A stretch of 15,213 nucleotides of DNA from Victivallis vadensis (GCA_020718525.1 DYRX01000066.1:1-15213), one strand, 5' to 3'. Shown: positions 7,352 to 15,182, counted from the first letter of the stretch. The notes: a model not told the origin generated them from the letters alone. Translations and numbers: made by a program.

Positions 7352-8587
7352 TCACGGCGCATCGCCCCAGTCTGGAACTTCAAGCGTCTCGCCGTCCTTC
7401 AGGGCGGACTTGTGCGCCATCACCCCCATTGCCATGTATCTCACCGCCTCCCAGGCATTTATTGCGGGCTTGCGCCGCTTCGCGACCGCATCCACGAACT
7501 CATGTACAAGATACGGATGTGACCCGCCGTGGCCTGTCGGTACAAAGTCATCGCTCAACCTGTCTGCCCCCGCCTCCTCATCCTGAATTTTCTTGAATTC
7601 CATCCTGACTTCGGCAGGCAGTACATCCCTCATCTGCTCGTCAGTGAAATTCTCGACGCTTGCAGGTCTTCCGTTCTGCGGATTACTGCGTCCGTTGCTG
7701 TACCATGTGCCTTCGTTGAAGGTCCCTTTGGTTCCGACCACCCTGAAAGTCTCATCCTCCTTCCCGAACCTTCCGGGGCATTCGCGGAATTCGCAGATCC
7801 TGACCGTCGAGCCGTTGCTCATCTTGAAGAAGGCCGCCTCGTTGCTGAAGGCGCTGTCTTCGAAGAACGGGTCATTGTTCCTGTTCGCATAGCCGTAGGC
7901 GCTTACTTTCACTGCATGAGCGTTCATGACACAGACCGGACCACTCGTGGAATGCGTAGGATAGTGCATGGGACCGTCCTTTATCCCTTTGTTCCTGTAG
8001 ATGAGCTTCGCGTCCTCCGCCCATTCCTTGCCGGACCGACTTGACTCGCGGTTCTCGCAGACTTTTCTCAGCGAGCATCTTGCGTCCACATCATGGAAGT
8101 ATTCGCCCTCGGCATATACAAAGTCTCCGAACGCTTTTTCCCGCGCTTTCCTCCTGCAGAACATGGCGTTGGGCCTGTAGTAGGTGGTCTCGCCGAGCAT
8201 GTAGCGCATTCCTGTCTCCCTGCAGGTGCTTATGATCCTGTCGCACCAGTCGAGAATTTCATCGCCATCCGGCACGCGCATCATAGGCACGGCGCTGTAG
8301 ACATGCTTGCCGGCTTTCATGGCCTGCACGCACTGTGGCGCATGAAGCCAGGGCTGGGTTATTATGACGAGCGCCTCGATGTCGCTCCCGCAGATTTCAT
8401 CAAGGGATGAATATCTGTCCCTGGGATTGAATTTCCCTTTCCAGGAATCCTTTTCCGCGAACTTCGCAATCCTTTCTGGTTCCCTGTCACAGAGCGCGAT
8501 CCTGTCAACGAGGGGATGCCTCATGAAAAGATCCGCGAAGGACGATCCGAATCCGCCCAGCCCCACAAGTCCGATACTGATACCCAT
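7352..8587 (-). CDS. Gfo/Idh/MocA-family NAD(P)-dependent oxidoreductase
   Basis: This 411-residue protein begins with a Rossmann fold: G-L-V-G-L-G-G-F-G at 6-14 gives the G-x-G-x-x-G dinucleotide-binding loop. The rest matches the family layout, including a C-terminal G-S-H-P-Y-L-V-H-E-F-V-D-A-V segment. Members oxidise or epimerise sugars and cyclitols, and some act as glycosidases by an NAD-dependent route. The substrate here is unknown. The usual E-K-P motif after the Rossmann strand is K-H-V-Y-S-A-V-P at 94-101, so the canonical lysine is absent, as in some family subgroups. There is no signal peptide, so it should be cytoplasmic. GAGGAG (8596-8601) lies 8 nt before the ATG and a sigma-70-like promoter lies upstream, so it is likely transcribed alone. 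Confidence 0.87.
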   Translation of the reverse strand: MGISIGLVGLGGFGSSFADLFMRHPLVDRIALCDREPERIAKFAEKDSWKGKFNPRDRYSSLDEICGSDIEALVIITQPWLHAPQCVQAMKAGKHVYSAVPMMRVPDGDEILDWCDRIISTCRETGMRYMLGETTYYRPNAMFCRRKAREKAFGDFVYAEGEYFHDVDARCSLRKVCENRESSRSGKEWAEDAKLIYRNKGIKDGPMHYPTHSTSGPVCVMNAHAVKVSAYGYANRNNDPFFEDSAFSNEAAFFKMSNGSTVRICEFRECPGRFGKEDETFRVVGTKGTFNEGTWYSNGRSNPQNGRPASVENFTDEQMRDVLPAEVRMEFKKIQDEEAGADRLSDDFVPTGHGGSHPYLVHEFVDAVAKRRKPAINAWEAVRYMAMGVMAHKSALKDGETLEVPDWGDAP

Positions 8588-8595
8588 CTCGCCAT

Positions 8596-8601
8596 CTCCT
8601 C
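8596..8601 (-). promoter_or_regulatory. Ribosome binding site of the Gfo/Idh/MocA gene
   Basis: GAGGAG on the minus strand sits 8 nt before ATG 8587 and confirms this start. Confidence 0.7.
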
Positions 8602-8632
8602 AATTTTAGCGTAGCTTTTTAGTTATACATTT

Positions 8633-8661
8633 ACTATAGTGTACCAGCTAAAACAAGACAA
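8633..8661 (-). promoter_or_regulatory. Sigma-70-like promoter for the oxidoreductase gene
   Basis: On the minus strand TTGTCT (8656-8661) is followed after exactly 17 nt by TATAGT (8633-8638). These match the consensus hexamers at 4 and 5 of 6 positions. Transcription would begin near 8626, leaving a leader of about 40 nt before the ATG at 8587. This is the best promoter visible in the window. Confidence 0.55.
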
Positions 8662-8830
8662 GCTCATGCCGCTCAAAGAGTCAAGATTTATCTCAAGTTC
8701 TCAAGTTTTCCAGCGGAAGTCCATCATCCTAGACGGCGCAGTTAAAATCACAATAATTTATAGGCATCTCTTTATAATTCAACGAGACAATTGGAATGGG
8801 ACCGAATTATATTTGAAGATCAATCGGGAT

Positions 8831-9283
8831 CTAGAGTCCTAATAATTCCTTGACAAAATTTTCAGACTTGTCTTTATTGTTGAATAAATATGGATTCCAA
8901 TAATTTGAAATAATCCTGTAACTGTTGCTATTGGGATCAACAAACACAACGCTAGTCAAGGGAACTTTGTGCACATTCCCGTTCAACGTAATAATCCCGA
9001 ATACATTTCCGGATTCATTCCCCCATCCAGATAAAACAATAGGATTCACATTCATGTCATTCAGATATATTAGCATCGGCAGTGGTTTTAAAGAATCTCC
9101 CTTCCCTAAAGTTCCATAGCATACTGTATAAGATCCATTTTTGCAATCAATTGTAAAAGACGATTTTGAATATGTTGAAAAATCAAATTTGTCTTTGCTA
9201 GCTTTTGAAAAGAAATTGAATGAAAATGGGATTGATAAAATAAGCAAGAATATAAAAATGACTGCGTAGTATTTTTTCTTCAT
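8831..9283 (-). CDS. Small membrane-anchored protein of unknown function, AT-rich gene
   Basis: I do not recognise this 150-residue protein. It opens with M-K-K-K and a hydrophobic helix at about 5-27, then a polar domain likely exposed outside the cytoplasmic membrane. There is no lipobox cysteine, so it looks like a signal-anchored or cleaved secreted protein. The domain has two cysteines close together (in TIDCKNGSYTVCYG, about 49-58) and many Asn, Ser and aromatic residues. Its base composition differs sharply from neighbours: two 60-bp samples are 25-28% G+C, against 48% in a sample of der. The gene lies 35 bp after der on the same strand but has only a weak, distant GGAG before the ATG. 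The composition suggests acquisition by transfer. Confidence 0.65.
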   Translation of the reverse strand: MKKKYYAVIFIFLLILSIPFSFNFFSKASKDKFDFSTYSKSSFTIDCKNGSYTVCYGTLGKGDSLKPLPMLIYLNDMNVNPIVLSGWGNESGNVFGIITLNGNVHKVPLTSVVFVDPNSNSYRIISNYWNPYLFNNKDKSENFVKELLGL

Positions 9284-9318
9284 TGACTCGGGCGATGCTC
9301 CTCTCGTGCAGGAGACAG

Positions 9319-10701
9319 TCAGGTATTTTCCTTTTTTTTTCTGCCTTCCCCGGGACGTTCGCGCTTTCTGAACTGTATTCTTATCGGAGTTCCCACGAGC
9401 CCGAGCTCGTTGCGCAGGAAATTCTTGAGATAGTTCACGTAATTCGGCTTGCAGAGATCCGGGTAGTTCGCAAAGATGATGAAGAGCGGCGCGCCATGGT
9501 TCACCATGGTCGCATAGTAAAGCTTGAAAATCCTTCTCCCGTCGGACGGGGGCCTGTTGCGCTCGTAGGCCTTCATTATCAGCTTGTTGACAAGAGCAGT
9601 CGGCAGGACAGTTCTCATGTCCTCGGAAATCCTCGCCAGCGCCGCAGATATCTTTTTAATCCCGAATCCGGACTTTGCCGAACATGGCATCACCATTGCA
9701 TATGGCAAAAAGGGAAGACTGCTCGAAAACGCCTCGTCAAGGGCTTCGAGTTCGCGCTTCTCGCTTGCAAGATCAGATTTGTTGATGAGAATCAGGCATG
9801 GCTTGCTGTATTCCGCGATGAGACTGGCGACCTTCTTGTCCTGGGCGCTTGCCTCGCCAGTACTAGCTTCCGCGACGAAGACAACAATATCCGCCCGCTT
9901 GATCGCATTTTCCGTCCGCATGATGCTGAAGATTTCGACTGCGGAGTCCGCCCGCCTCTTCTGCCTCAGCCCTGCCGTGTCAACAAGAAGGGCGGGTAGT
10001 ATTTTGCCGTCGTTTTCCAAATCGACTTCAATGTCAACGCAGTCCCTGGTGGTTCCAGGAATCTCGCTTACAATCATTCGTTCACTTCCGAGAAGCCTGT
10101 TGACGATTGAAGATTTTCCGACGTTTGGGCGTCCTATGATTGCGATTGAAACTCTCTTCTGCGCCGGAAGTGAGACTTTCTTTGGAAGCATGGATACGAT
10201 TCTGTCCATTGATTCGGCGATGCCTCTCCGCTGTGCGCATGAGACAGGAACGCAGTCTTTTGACTGAGGGAAAAAATCGGAAGCATCCCGCTCCATATTG
10301 TCATTGTCAACCTTGTTGATTAGAACCAGAGTCTTTTTGTTTTTTTTCCTGAGCATCGAATATATTTCGTTGTCCAGGGGGGTGGGCTGTCCGCTTGTAA
10401 AATCGAGTGCCAGCACAACGAGGTCTGCCGAGTCTATGGCGGCGTCCACCTGCTCCCTGATGTCGAAATGGGAATATGCGTTTTTCTTCTGCTCGTCGAA
10501 GAAAAGAATTCCGCCTGTGTCAATGAGCCTGAACGCATGCTCGTCGCGCTCTATGTCGCAAGTGATCCTGTCCCGGGTCACGCCGCTTTCGCTGTGGACG
10601 ATTGAAATTCTCTTTCCGCAGAGGCAGTTGAAAAGGGACGATTTTCCCACATTGGGACGTCCGACTATTACAACGTTTGGCAGTTCACTGACCGCTTTCA
10701 T
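9319..10701 (-). CDS. der: Ribosome-associated GTPase Der (EngA)
   Basis: Der is an essential GTPase that helps assemble the large ribosomal subunit. This protein of 460 residues shows the diagnostic two G domains in tandem. Domain 1 has G-R-P-N-V-G-K-S at 14-21, D-T-G-G at 61-64 and N-K-V-D at 129-132. Domain 2 has G-R-P-N-V-G-K-S at 190-197, D-T-A-G at 241-244 and N-K-S-D at 307-310. A KH-like C-terminal domain follows, with R-R-I-F-K-L-Y-Y-A and N-Y-P-D-L, and a basic tail. Three in-frame ATGs lie at the front (10713, 10707, 10701); the last is chosen because GGAG sits 6 nt before it. The gene then overlaps the upstream glycosyltransferase gene by 17 bp, suggesting coupled translation. Confidence 0.96.
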   Translation of the reverse strand: MKAVSELPNVVIVGRPNVGKSSLFNCLCGKRISIVHSESGVTRDRITCDIERDEHAFRLIDTGGILFFDEQKKNAYSHFDIREQVDAAIDSADLVVLALDFTSGQPTPLDNEIYSMLRKKNKKTLVLINKVDNDNMERDASDFFPQSKDCVPVSCAQRRGIAESMDRIVSMLPKKVSLPAQKRVSIAIIGRPNVGKSSIVNRLLGSERMIVSEIPGTTRDCVDIEVDLENDGKILPALLVDTAGLRQKRRADSAVEIFSIMRTENAIKRADIVVFVAEASTGEASAQDKKVASLIAEYSKPCLILINKSDLASEKRELEALDEAFSSSLPFLPYAMVMPCSAKSGFGIKKISAALARISEDMRTVLPTALVNKLIMKAYERNRPPSDGRRIFKLYYATMVNHGAPLFIIFANYPDLCKPNYVNYLKNFLRNELGLVGTPIRIQFRKRERPGEGRKKKENT

Positions 10702-12421
10702 GTTCATCTCCATTCTTTTTAGCGGGAGTTCCCTCCCAGAGATTTAATTCGTGCTTCTTGTACATCAACGGCGCGCTGTTCAAGCTTTTCCAGGTTCTGT
10801 CCTTCGACACCGGAACCTCAGGCGAAACAGCATAGACCTTGTTCTCCTGGATGGGTATTTCATCGAAAGACTTGCTCAGTTTCTTCACCCTGCAATTGAG
10901 ATAGAGAAATGGCGCGTTCAGTCCCTTTATCTCTGGTGATTTGTAGATGACAGCGCTCCCCGACTGGAGGCTTGTTCCAATCATCGCCTCTATGGTCTTT
11001 GCGAGTTTTCTGCTGTCCTGATCATGCGCCTGAAAAGGCGCGATGAGCATCCAGTAGCAGGCGATCAGCGAGGAGACAAGAATTAAAATGGACGTCCATA
11101 CTGGCAGTTTATACAGTTTCCCCTTATGCATGAAAATCGCGACAGCCATTACAATGACGCTTTCGATCATCGCGAACAAATTGACACGTTTGAACAATTC
11201 TCCGCCGAGCACCTCCTTCAAGTTGAAGTCGCCAGCCTTCTCAATGAAAATATATTTCATCGCCGAGCCTGGAAAGAAGCTGTCCAGCATGCAGATGAGA
11301 TGGAGCGCAAATATGAGAGCCGACAAAGGAATGAGCAGAAGGAAGATGAATTTAAGCAGGGTCACAATCAAATTTCCATGACGTCTGACAAGAAGCGGAT
11401 AATTGATTGCCGCCAGAACTGCCGAAGGCGCCGCCAGGACGGTTGCATTTCTCCAGTCGAGATCGGGCATGAAGCATAGGGCGAATGAGATCGAGACGAA
11501 AATTGTCCTCATGAATCTTGAGAATACCTGATTCTTTTCGAGCGGCTGATATGCGACGCAGAAGGCAGGCCAGGCAAGGAGAGACCATGGCAAAAGCCTT
11601 GTCGGCAGTTCCAAAGGAAAATAGAGGACCTGAAAGATGAAGTCGTTTTTGTCAGAGATTCCGAGCGAAAGGCTTCGAAATGGCATTTCCGCCCGTCTGG
11701 CAAGCATCGGAACCAGCCAGATCAGGATGAAGCAGAGAAGAATTCCAAGACCCGCAAAAAAGCCTGGTCTCATGAGCCTCGACCAGACAGTGAGGGGTCT
11801 TCGCATGAAAAAAAGCGGGAGAGCAAAGAAGAAGAGTGCCTTCCAGCCGATGGAATAGAAAGCCAGGCCGCAGAAAAGGAATGAAAATATCCACGCGGCG
11901 TTCCATCTGTTCTTCACAGCGCCCATGTTGAACCAAGTCGTCCACGCCGCGAAAAGAAAGACGTTGCCAAGCATGTCAGGATATCCGTCAAGTCCTTTTT
12001 CAATGACTATCGCGGAAGAAAATGTCGCCGCCGCCGCGAGAAGACCTGCATCTTCGGAAAGCGCCTTCCTGGCCGTCTGCCAGACAACTATTGAGATCGC
12101 GGCGATCGAAAGAACCGAGACCAGCCTCAGGCCAAACTCTATCCCGACAGGTGCAAGCTTGTATGTGAGAGCCGTTATCCAGGGGAAAAGAGGGAACGAG
12201 GCTATCAGTTCGCCCTGGGCGACCGTTTCCGGTCTGAGCAGATCCATCTCGACAGCCATTGCCGCATAATATCCCTCGTCCCAGCGAAGCTCCCTCAATC
12301 CGATCTGAAAAAGAGGATAGATGAAAAAGAAGCATATCAGAATGATTGAGGCGAGCATCCTGCGGGAACAACTTTTTTCTTCGTATATTGCCACTGGCAA
12401 TAAATCCTTTCGAAATTTCAT
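10685..12421 (-). CDS. GT-C family membrane glycosyltransferase (ArnT/PMT-like)
   Basis: This 578-residue protein has about eleven or twelve predicted membrane helices and a C-terminal soluble domain of about 110 residues. The first extracytoplasmic loop carries R-W-D-E-G-Y-Y-A, with the Asp-Glu pair at 48-49 that marks GT-C enzymes of the PMT/ArnT type, which transfer sugars from polyprenyl-phosphate donors to lipid, protein or glycan acceptors outside the membrane. The segment after it, A-S-F-P-L-F-P-W, takes the place of the 'E-K-P-P-L' loop found in ArnT, so the substrate probably differs. The donor and acceptor cannot be named. No strong ribosome binding site precedes ATG 12421, so a downstream start (Met22) is possible. 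It overlaps der at its 3' end. Confidence 0.8.
   Translation of the reverse strand: MKFRKDLLPVAIYEEKSCSRRMLASIILICFFFIYPLFQIGLRELRWDEGYYAAMAVEMDLLRPETVAQGELIASFPLFPWITALTYKLAPVGIEFGLRLVSVLSIAAISIVVWQTARKALSEDAGLLAAAATFSSAIVIEKGLDGYPDMLGNVFLFAAWTTWFNMGAVKNRWNAAWIFSFLFCGLAFYSIGWKALFFFALPLFFMRRPLTVWSRLMRPGFFAGLGILLCFILIWLVPMLARRAEMPFRSLSLGISDKNDFIFQVLYFPLELPTRLLPWSLLAWPAFCVAYQPLEKNQVFSRFMRTIFVSISFALCFMPDLDWRNATVLAAPSAVLAAINYPLLVRRHGNLIVTLLKFIFLLLIPLSALIFALHLICMLDSFFPGSAMKYIFIEKAGDFNLKEVLGGELFKRVNLFAMIESVIVMAVAIFMHKGKLYKLPVWTSILILVSSLIACYWMLIAPFQAHDQDSRKLAKTIEAMIGTSLQSGSAVIYKSPEIKGLNAPFLYLNCRVKKLSKSFDEIPIQENKVYAVSPEVPVSKDRTWKSLNSAPLMYKKHELNLWEGTPAKKNGDEHESGQ
10708..10711 (-). promoter_or_regulatory. 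Ribosome binding site deciding the der start
   Basis: GGAG on the minus strand lies 6 nt before ATG 10701, while it overlaps or touches the two earlier in-frame ATGs. It lies within the last codons of the upstream glycosyltransferase gene. Confidence 0.6.
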
Positions 12422-12499
12422 TGCCGCAGGCGCGGAACAGACCTGCGAAATCGGAAATCAAGCTGACAAAAAGTGAAGCGGGTGTCTTCTTTTCGGGAG

Positions 12500-13078
12500 T
12501 CAAATCCTCTTGACAAGAAAACGCTGACCGTCAACGCATTCCACGACCTTCACCGAGACACCGGTGGGAATTTCCTCGTCGGAGACTCCATCAATCTCCC
12601 TCAGACTGCCGCGGATGCTGACCGAAACTTTCCCTGTTTTTCCCCTGCCTGCGGGAATTCCAAGATAAACCTTTCCCGAGCTTCCGACGTAGTCTTCAGG
12701 ATTGATGTTGCCGGACTGCTCCATTTTAAGAAGAAAGCAGAGAAGCGCGGCTGTCGCCAGCATCATGATGAGACCGCTTGTCAGCGCCGCAAAGAAGCCT
12801 GCGATCCCGCTGAGGCCGAAAATCACGCCACCCCATCCGAAAAAGGTGATGAACGCCACGACTGAACGGAAGGAGAAGAATCTGAAATCGCTTATCCCTG
12901 TGTCGGCGTGATGCATGTCGAGCCCGCCTGTATCTGCGTCAATGTCACCGTGATCCCCCATGCCAAGGAGAGCCAGTCCGAGCTGAATGATGAAGAGTGC
13001 AGAGCCAAATATGGCGCAAAGCCAATACAGCTTTTTATCGCCCATCACGAACTCGAAGACGCTTGCAATGCTGTCCAT
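12500..13078 (-). CDS. NfeD-like membrane protein with OB-fold domain
   Basis: This 192-residue protein has membrane helices at about 17-40, 70-90 and 92-118. An acidic, histidine-containing loop G-D-H-G-D-I-D-A-D-T...H-H-A-D lies at 41-60, and a C-terminal beta-rich OB-fold-like domain at about 125-192 (G-S-S-G-K-V-Y-L-G, then G-V-S-V-K-V-V-E). This is the arrangement of YuaF/YqiJ-type short NfeD proteins, which work with flotillins to organise membrane domains. No flotillin gene is next to it in this window. AGGAG at 13086-13090 is 7 nt before the ATG. It ends 78 bp before the glycosyltransferase start, so the two may share a transcript. The family call rests on architecture and motif memory. 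Confidence 0.72.
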   Translation of the reverse strand: MDSIASVFEFVMGDKKLYWLCAIFGSALFIIQLGLALLGMGDHGDIDADTGGLDMHHADTGISDFRFFSFRSVVAFITFFGWGGVIFGLSGIAGFFAALTSGLIMMLATAALLCFLLKMEQSGNINPEDYVGSSGKVYLGIPAGRGKTGKVSVSIRGSLREIDGVSDEEIPTGVSVKVVECVDGQRFLVKRI

Positions 13079-13085
13079 CGAAAAA

Positions 13086-13090
13086 CTCCT
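13086..13090 (-). promoter_or_regulatory. Ribosome binding site of the NfeD-like gene
   Basis: AGGAG lies 7 nt before ATG 13078. Confidence 0.65.
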
Positions 13091-13187
13091 GTTCGGTTTT
13101 CTTCATTGGCGACGCCAAGCCTGTCCTGCCGCCGCTTATCGGACAAGGCGCAAAGACCTGGACACCTGCCACAATCTTTATTGGGAG

Positions 13188-13216
13188 AATCTAATTCCTC
13201 AAACCATGAAAATCAA
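13188..13216 (-). promoter_or_regulatory. Possible promoter upstream of the NfeD-like gene
   Basis: On the minus strand TTGATT (13211-13216) is followed after 17 nt by TAGATT (13188-13193), each matching consensus at 4 of 6 positions. It would give a leader of roughly 100 nt and could drive the NfeD-like, glycosyltransferase and der genes together. Confidence 0.3.
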
Positions 13217-13292
13217 GAGGCAATTGCAAAAGTCCGAAACTGCTTCCTCATCCAATCGTGCCTGTTTTCAGCAGTTTGCCAGAGGCTTGGCG

Positions 13293-13358
13293 CAAAAATA
13301 AAACAGATAAGAGCAAAGAAAGAGCCTTCTGCGCCCACAGATCGCAGACAGATTTGCT
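13293..13358 (-). terminator. Possible nested-hairpin terminator after GH20 gene
   Basis: Directly after the GH20 stop codon, the minus strand can fold as an outer stem AGCAAA/TTTGCT (13353-13358 with 13312-13317) enclosing TCTGCG/CGCAGA (13343-13348 with 13328-13333, 9-nt loop). A T-rich run including GTTTTATTTTTG follows (about 13293-13305). The T-run lies a few bases beyond the stem, so the structure is suggestive and not canonical. Confidence 0.35.
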
Positions 13359-14930
13359 TCAACCGCCCCAGTTGAGCATTTGAACTCGCTCAAAAGTGGG
13401 ACGGCGAAACTTGAGTCTTTTGCGGAATTCGCCGAGATCTCTTGCTTCAGGCGGCAAATAGCTCCATTGCAGTTCAGCATTTGCCAGGATGGCCGGAAAA
13501 ATTCTGGCCGGGAGCAGTTCGCTTGGGGTGTCCTCGCACCACATGCAGGATTCAGCCCCGATTATTTTGTTCCATTCTTCCGGATCCGGATAGGGTTCGG
13601 GACGTTGTTCTCTGAAGCCGATGAATTCGCTTGGGAGATATCTTGCCTCGGAATAGAATTGTTCAATCTGATCTTCCCAGGCATGGAAGTAATTCCAGTT
13701 TGATCGCGAGCAGATAACATCATGGCCGCGTCTGATGGCTTCAAGGGGAGCGATGAGCCCGCGGCTATCGTTCCACCAATGTATGATGAGATCCGTTTTT
13801 TGATGCCCGCCCATTACGCAGTCCCAGGCGATTGGGCGTCTTCCTCTTTTCCGTACAATATCTGCGACCCGGTTGACGAAATCTCCCTGCAGTTCTTCGA
13901 CGTCCGCGAGTCCTTTGCGTTTCATCTGCTCCGCACATTTCGGACATTTTCGCCATCGGTTTTTTGGTGCCTCGTCTCCGCCGATATGTATGTGTGGGGA
14001 AGGGAATAAATCCATCACCCGGTTGAATGCGTCTTCAAGAAAATTGTCCACCTTTTCACTGCCTGCGCAAAGGATGTCCAGATAGTGGAAGTGCGAGAGG
14101 TCGTTCCGGTGAGCCTTTCCGAAGCAGGATAGCTCAGGATATGAAGACACAATTGCGTATGTATGGCCAGGCACGTCAATTTCAGGAATGACGGTTATAT
14201 TTCGTTCTGCCGCGTATGCGACTATTTGGCGGATATCATCATCAGTGTAGAATCCCTGTCTGCGTGGATCGGATTCTGTTTTTGAGCCTTTTTCCGTAAG
14301 AAGCGGCCAGCCGGGGATTTGTAGTCGCCAGCCAGAATTGTCGGAGAGATGCAGATGGAATCGGTTCATTTTCAACTGAACCAAGAGATCTATGCACCAT
14401 TTGAGCGTGTCAAGCTGGTGGAAATGACGACTGCAGTCGAGCATGAATCCGCGCCAAGAGAAACGAGGGCGATCATATATTTCGACGCAGGGGGCGCTCC
14501 AGCAGGGAAGCTCCCATCCTTTTGGCAGAACTGTTTCTGGCGCAACAAGATGCGCCGCAAAACTTGGGACATGATGACGCGCAGATATCTGCCGCGGCAA
14601 AAGCTGGAGAAAGGTCTGAGTCCCATGCTGAAGACCAGATACTGTCGCCGCATTGATTCCAGCTGATTTCTCTGCAACCTCAAGGAGATAGCCCTCTTCT
14701 GCAAGATCCGGGTTATTCGGAGTGATGGAAAGGAATATGGCGTTATCGGTCCCGGCGGTCTCTGAGACTGGAAAAGGGAATCCGGTGGGAGTCCGCATTT
14801 CTGCGGCGAGTCGTTCGGCAACGGACAATGCGCCAGGATTCAGGCAGGAGATGCTGGTGCACTCGTTGATCACAAAGCGTCCTTCTTTCTCTTTGATGCT
14901 CAACGGCGATGGAATCAAGTTCATCTTCAT
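13359..14930 (-). CDS. GH20 beta-N-acetylhexosaminidase
   Basis: This 523-residue enzyme hydrolyses terminal beta-linked GlcNAc or GalNAc by substrate-assisted catalysis. An N-terminal GH20b-like domain (about 1-150) precedes the catalytic barrel. The barrel shows F-M-L-D-C-S-R-H-F at about 162-170, H-L-H-L-S-D-N-S-G-W-R at 192-202, P-E-I-D-V-P-G-H-T at 249-257, and the catalytic pair in H-I-G-G-D-E at 315-320, followed by a C-P-K-C segment at 329-332. All key residues are present. There is no signal peptide, so the enzyme appears cytoplasmic and probably acts on imported oligosaccharides. ATG 14930 is chosen because AGGGGG (14936-14941) lies 5 nt before it; an in-frame GTG at 14936 overlaps that site. 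It seems to be a single-gene unit. Confidence 0.9.
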   Translation of the reverse strand: MKMNLIPSPLSIKEKEGRFVINECTSISCLNPGALSVAERLAAEMRTPTGFPFPVSETAGTDNAIFLSITPNNPDLAEEGYLLEVAEKSAGINAATVSGLQHGTQTFLQLLPRQISARHHVPSFAAHLVAPETVLPKGWELPCWSAPCVEIYDRPRFSWRGFMLDCSRHFHQLDTLKWCIDLLVQLKMNRFHLHLSDNSGWRLQIPGWPLLTEKGSKTESDPRRQGFYTDDDIRQIVAYAAERNITVIPEIDVPGHTYAIVSSYPELSCFGKAHRNDLSHFHYLDILCAGSEKVDNFLEDAFNRVMDLFPSPHIHIGGDEAPKNRWRKCPKCAEQMKRKGLADVEELQGDFVNRVADIVRKRGRRPIAWDCVMGGHQKTDLIIHWWNDSRGLIAPLEAIRRGHDVICSRSNWNYFHAWEDQIEQFYSEARYLPSEFIGFREQRPEPYPDPEEWNKIIGAESCMWCEDTPSELLPARIFPAILANAELQWSYLPPEARDLGEFRKRLKFRRPTFERVQMLNWGG

Positions 14931-14935
14931 GGACA

Positions 14936-14941
14936 CCCCCT
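14936..14941 (-). promoter_or_regulatory. Ribosome binding site deciding the GH20 start
   Basis: AGGGGG on the minus strand ends 5 nt before ATG 14930 and overlaps the alternative GTG at 14936, ruling that codon out as the likely start. Confidence 0.6.
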
Positions 14942-15075
14942 ATATCACACTCGTTTAGCGTTAAAATTTGCCTGCATAGATTCCGGAAATTGCTTCCCTG
15001 TATGGAGCCATTCCGCTCAAGCATAACCTAGACCGATTCCCGCAACTATGACATTGGCCGAAAGTCACGGCACAA

Positions 15076-15104
15076 TCTATAGTTTTTCATTTTAATAAAT
15101 TCAA
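15076..15104 (-). promoter_or_regulatory. Possible promoter of the GH20 gene
   Basis: On the minus strand TTGAAT (15099-15104) is followed after 17 nt by TATAGA (15076-15081), each matching consensus at 4 of 6 positions in an AT-rich setting. The leader to ATG 14930 would be about 140 nt, which is long, so a closer promoter is possible. Confidence 0.35.
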
Positions 15105-15134
15105 ATCGTGAATTCATTTTCCTTGAAACTATAT

Positions 15135-15157
15135 CAGGAATCAGTCGCTGATTCCTG
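15135..15157. repeat. Perfect 10-bp hairpin at right edge
   Basis: CAGGAATCAG (15135-15144) pairs without mismatch with CTGATTCCTG (15148-15157) around a 3-nt loop TCG. It is not followed by a T-run on either strand, so it is not a standard terminator. A repetitive extragenic palindrome, an operator, or the end of a gene beyond the window are all possible. Confidence 0.6.
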
Positions 15158-15158
15158 C

Positions 15159-15182
15159 GGGAAATGTTTTACGACATTTTCC
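15159..15182. repeat. Second hairpin directly beside the first
   Basis: GGGAAATG (15159-15166) pairs with CATTTTCC (15175-15182) across an 8-nt loop, with one G-T pair. It starts 1 nt after the first hairpin. The arm CATTTTCC also occurs at 15115-15122 and 15195-15202, so this 8-mer appears three times in about 90 bp. Confidence 0.45.

Noticed and set aside
8639..8842. Plus-strand 67-codon open frame starting with GTG
   Set aside because: It has no ribosome binding site or recognisable domain, covers the minus-strand promoter of the oxidoreductase, and runs into the end of the AT-rich gene.
9283..9999. Plus-strand open frame of 238 codons opposite der
   Set aside because: The minus strand encodes the unmistakable Der G domains and C-terminal domain, so this frame is a by-product of codon bias.
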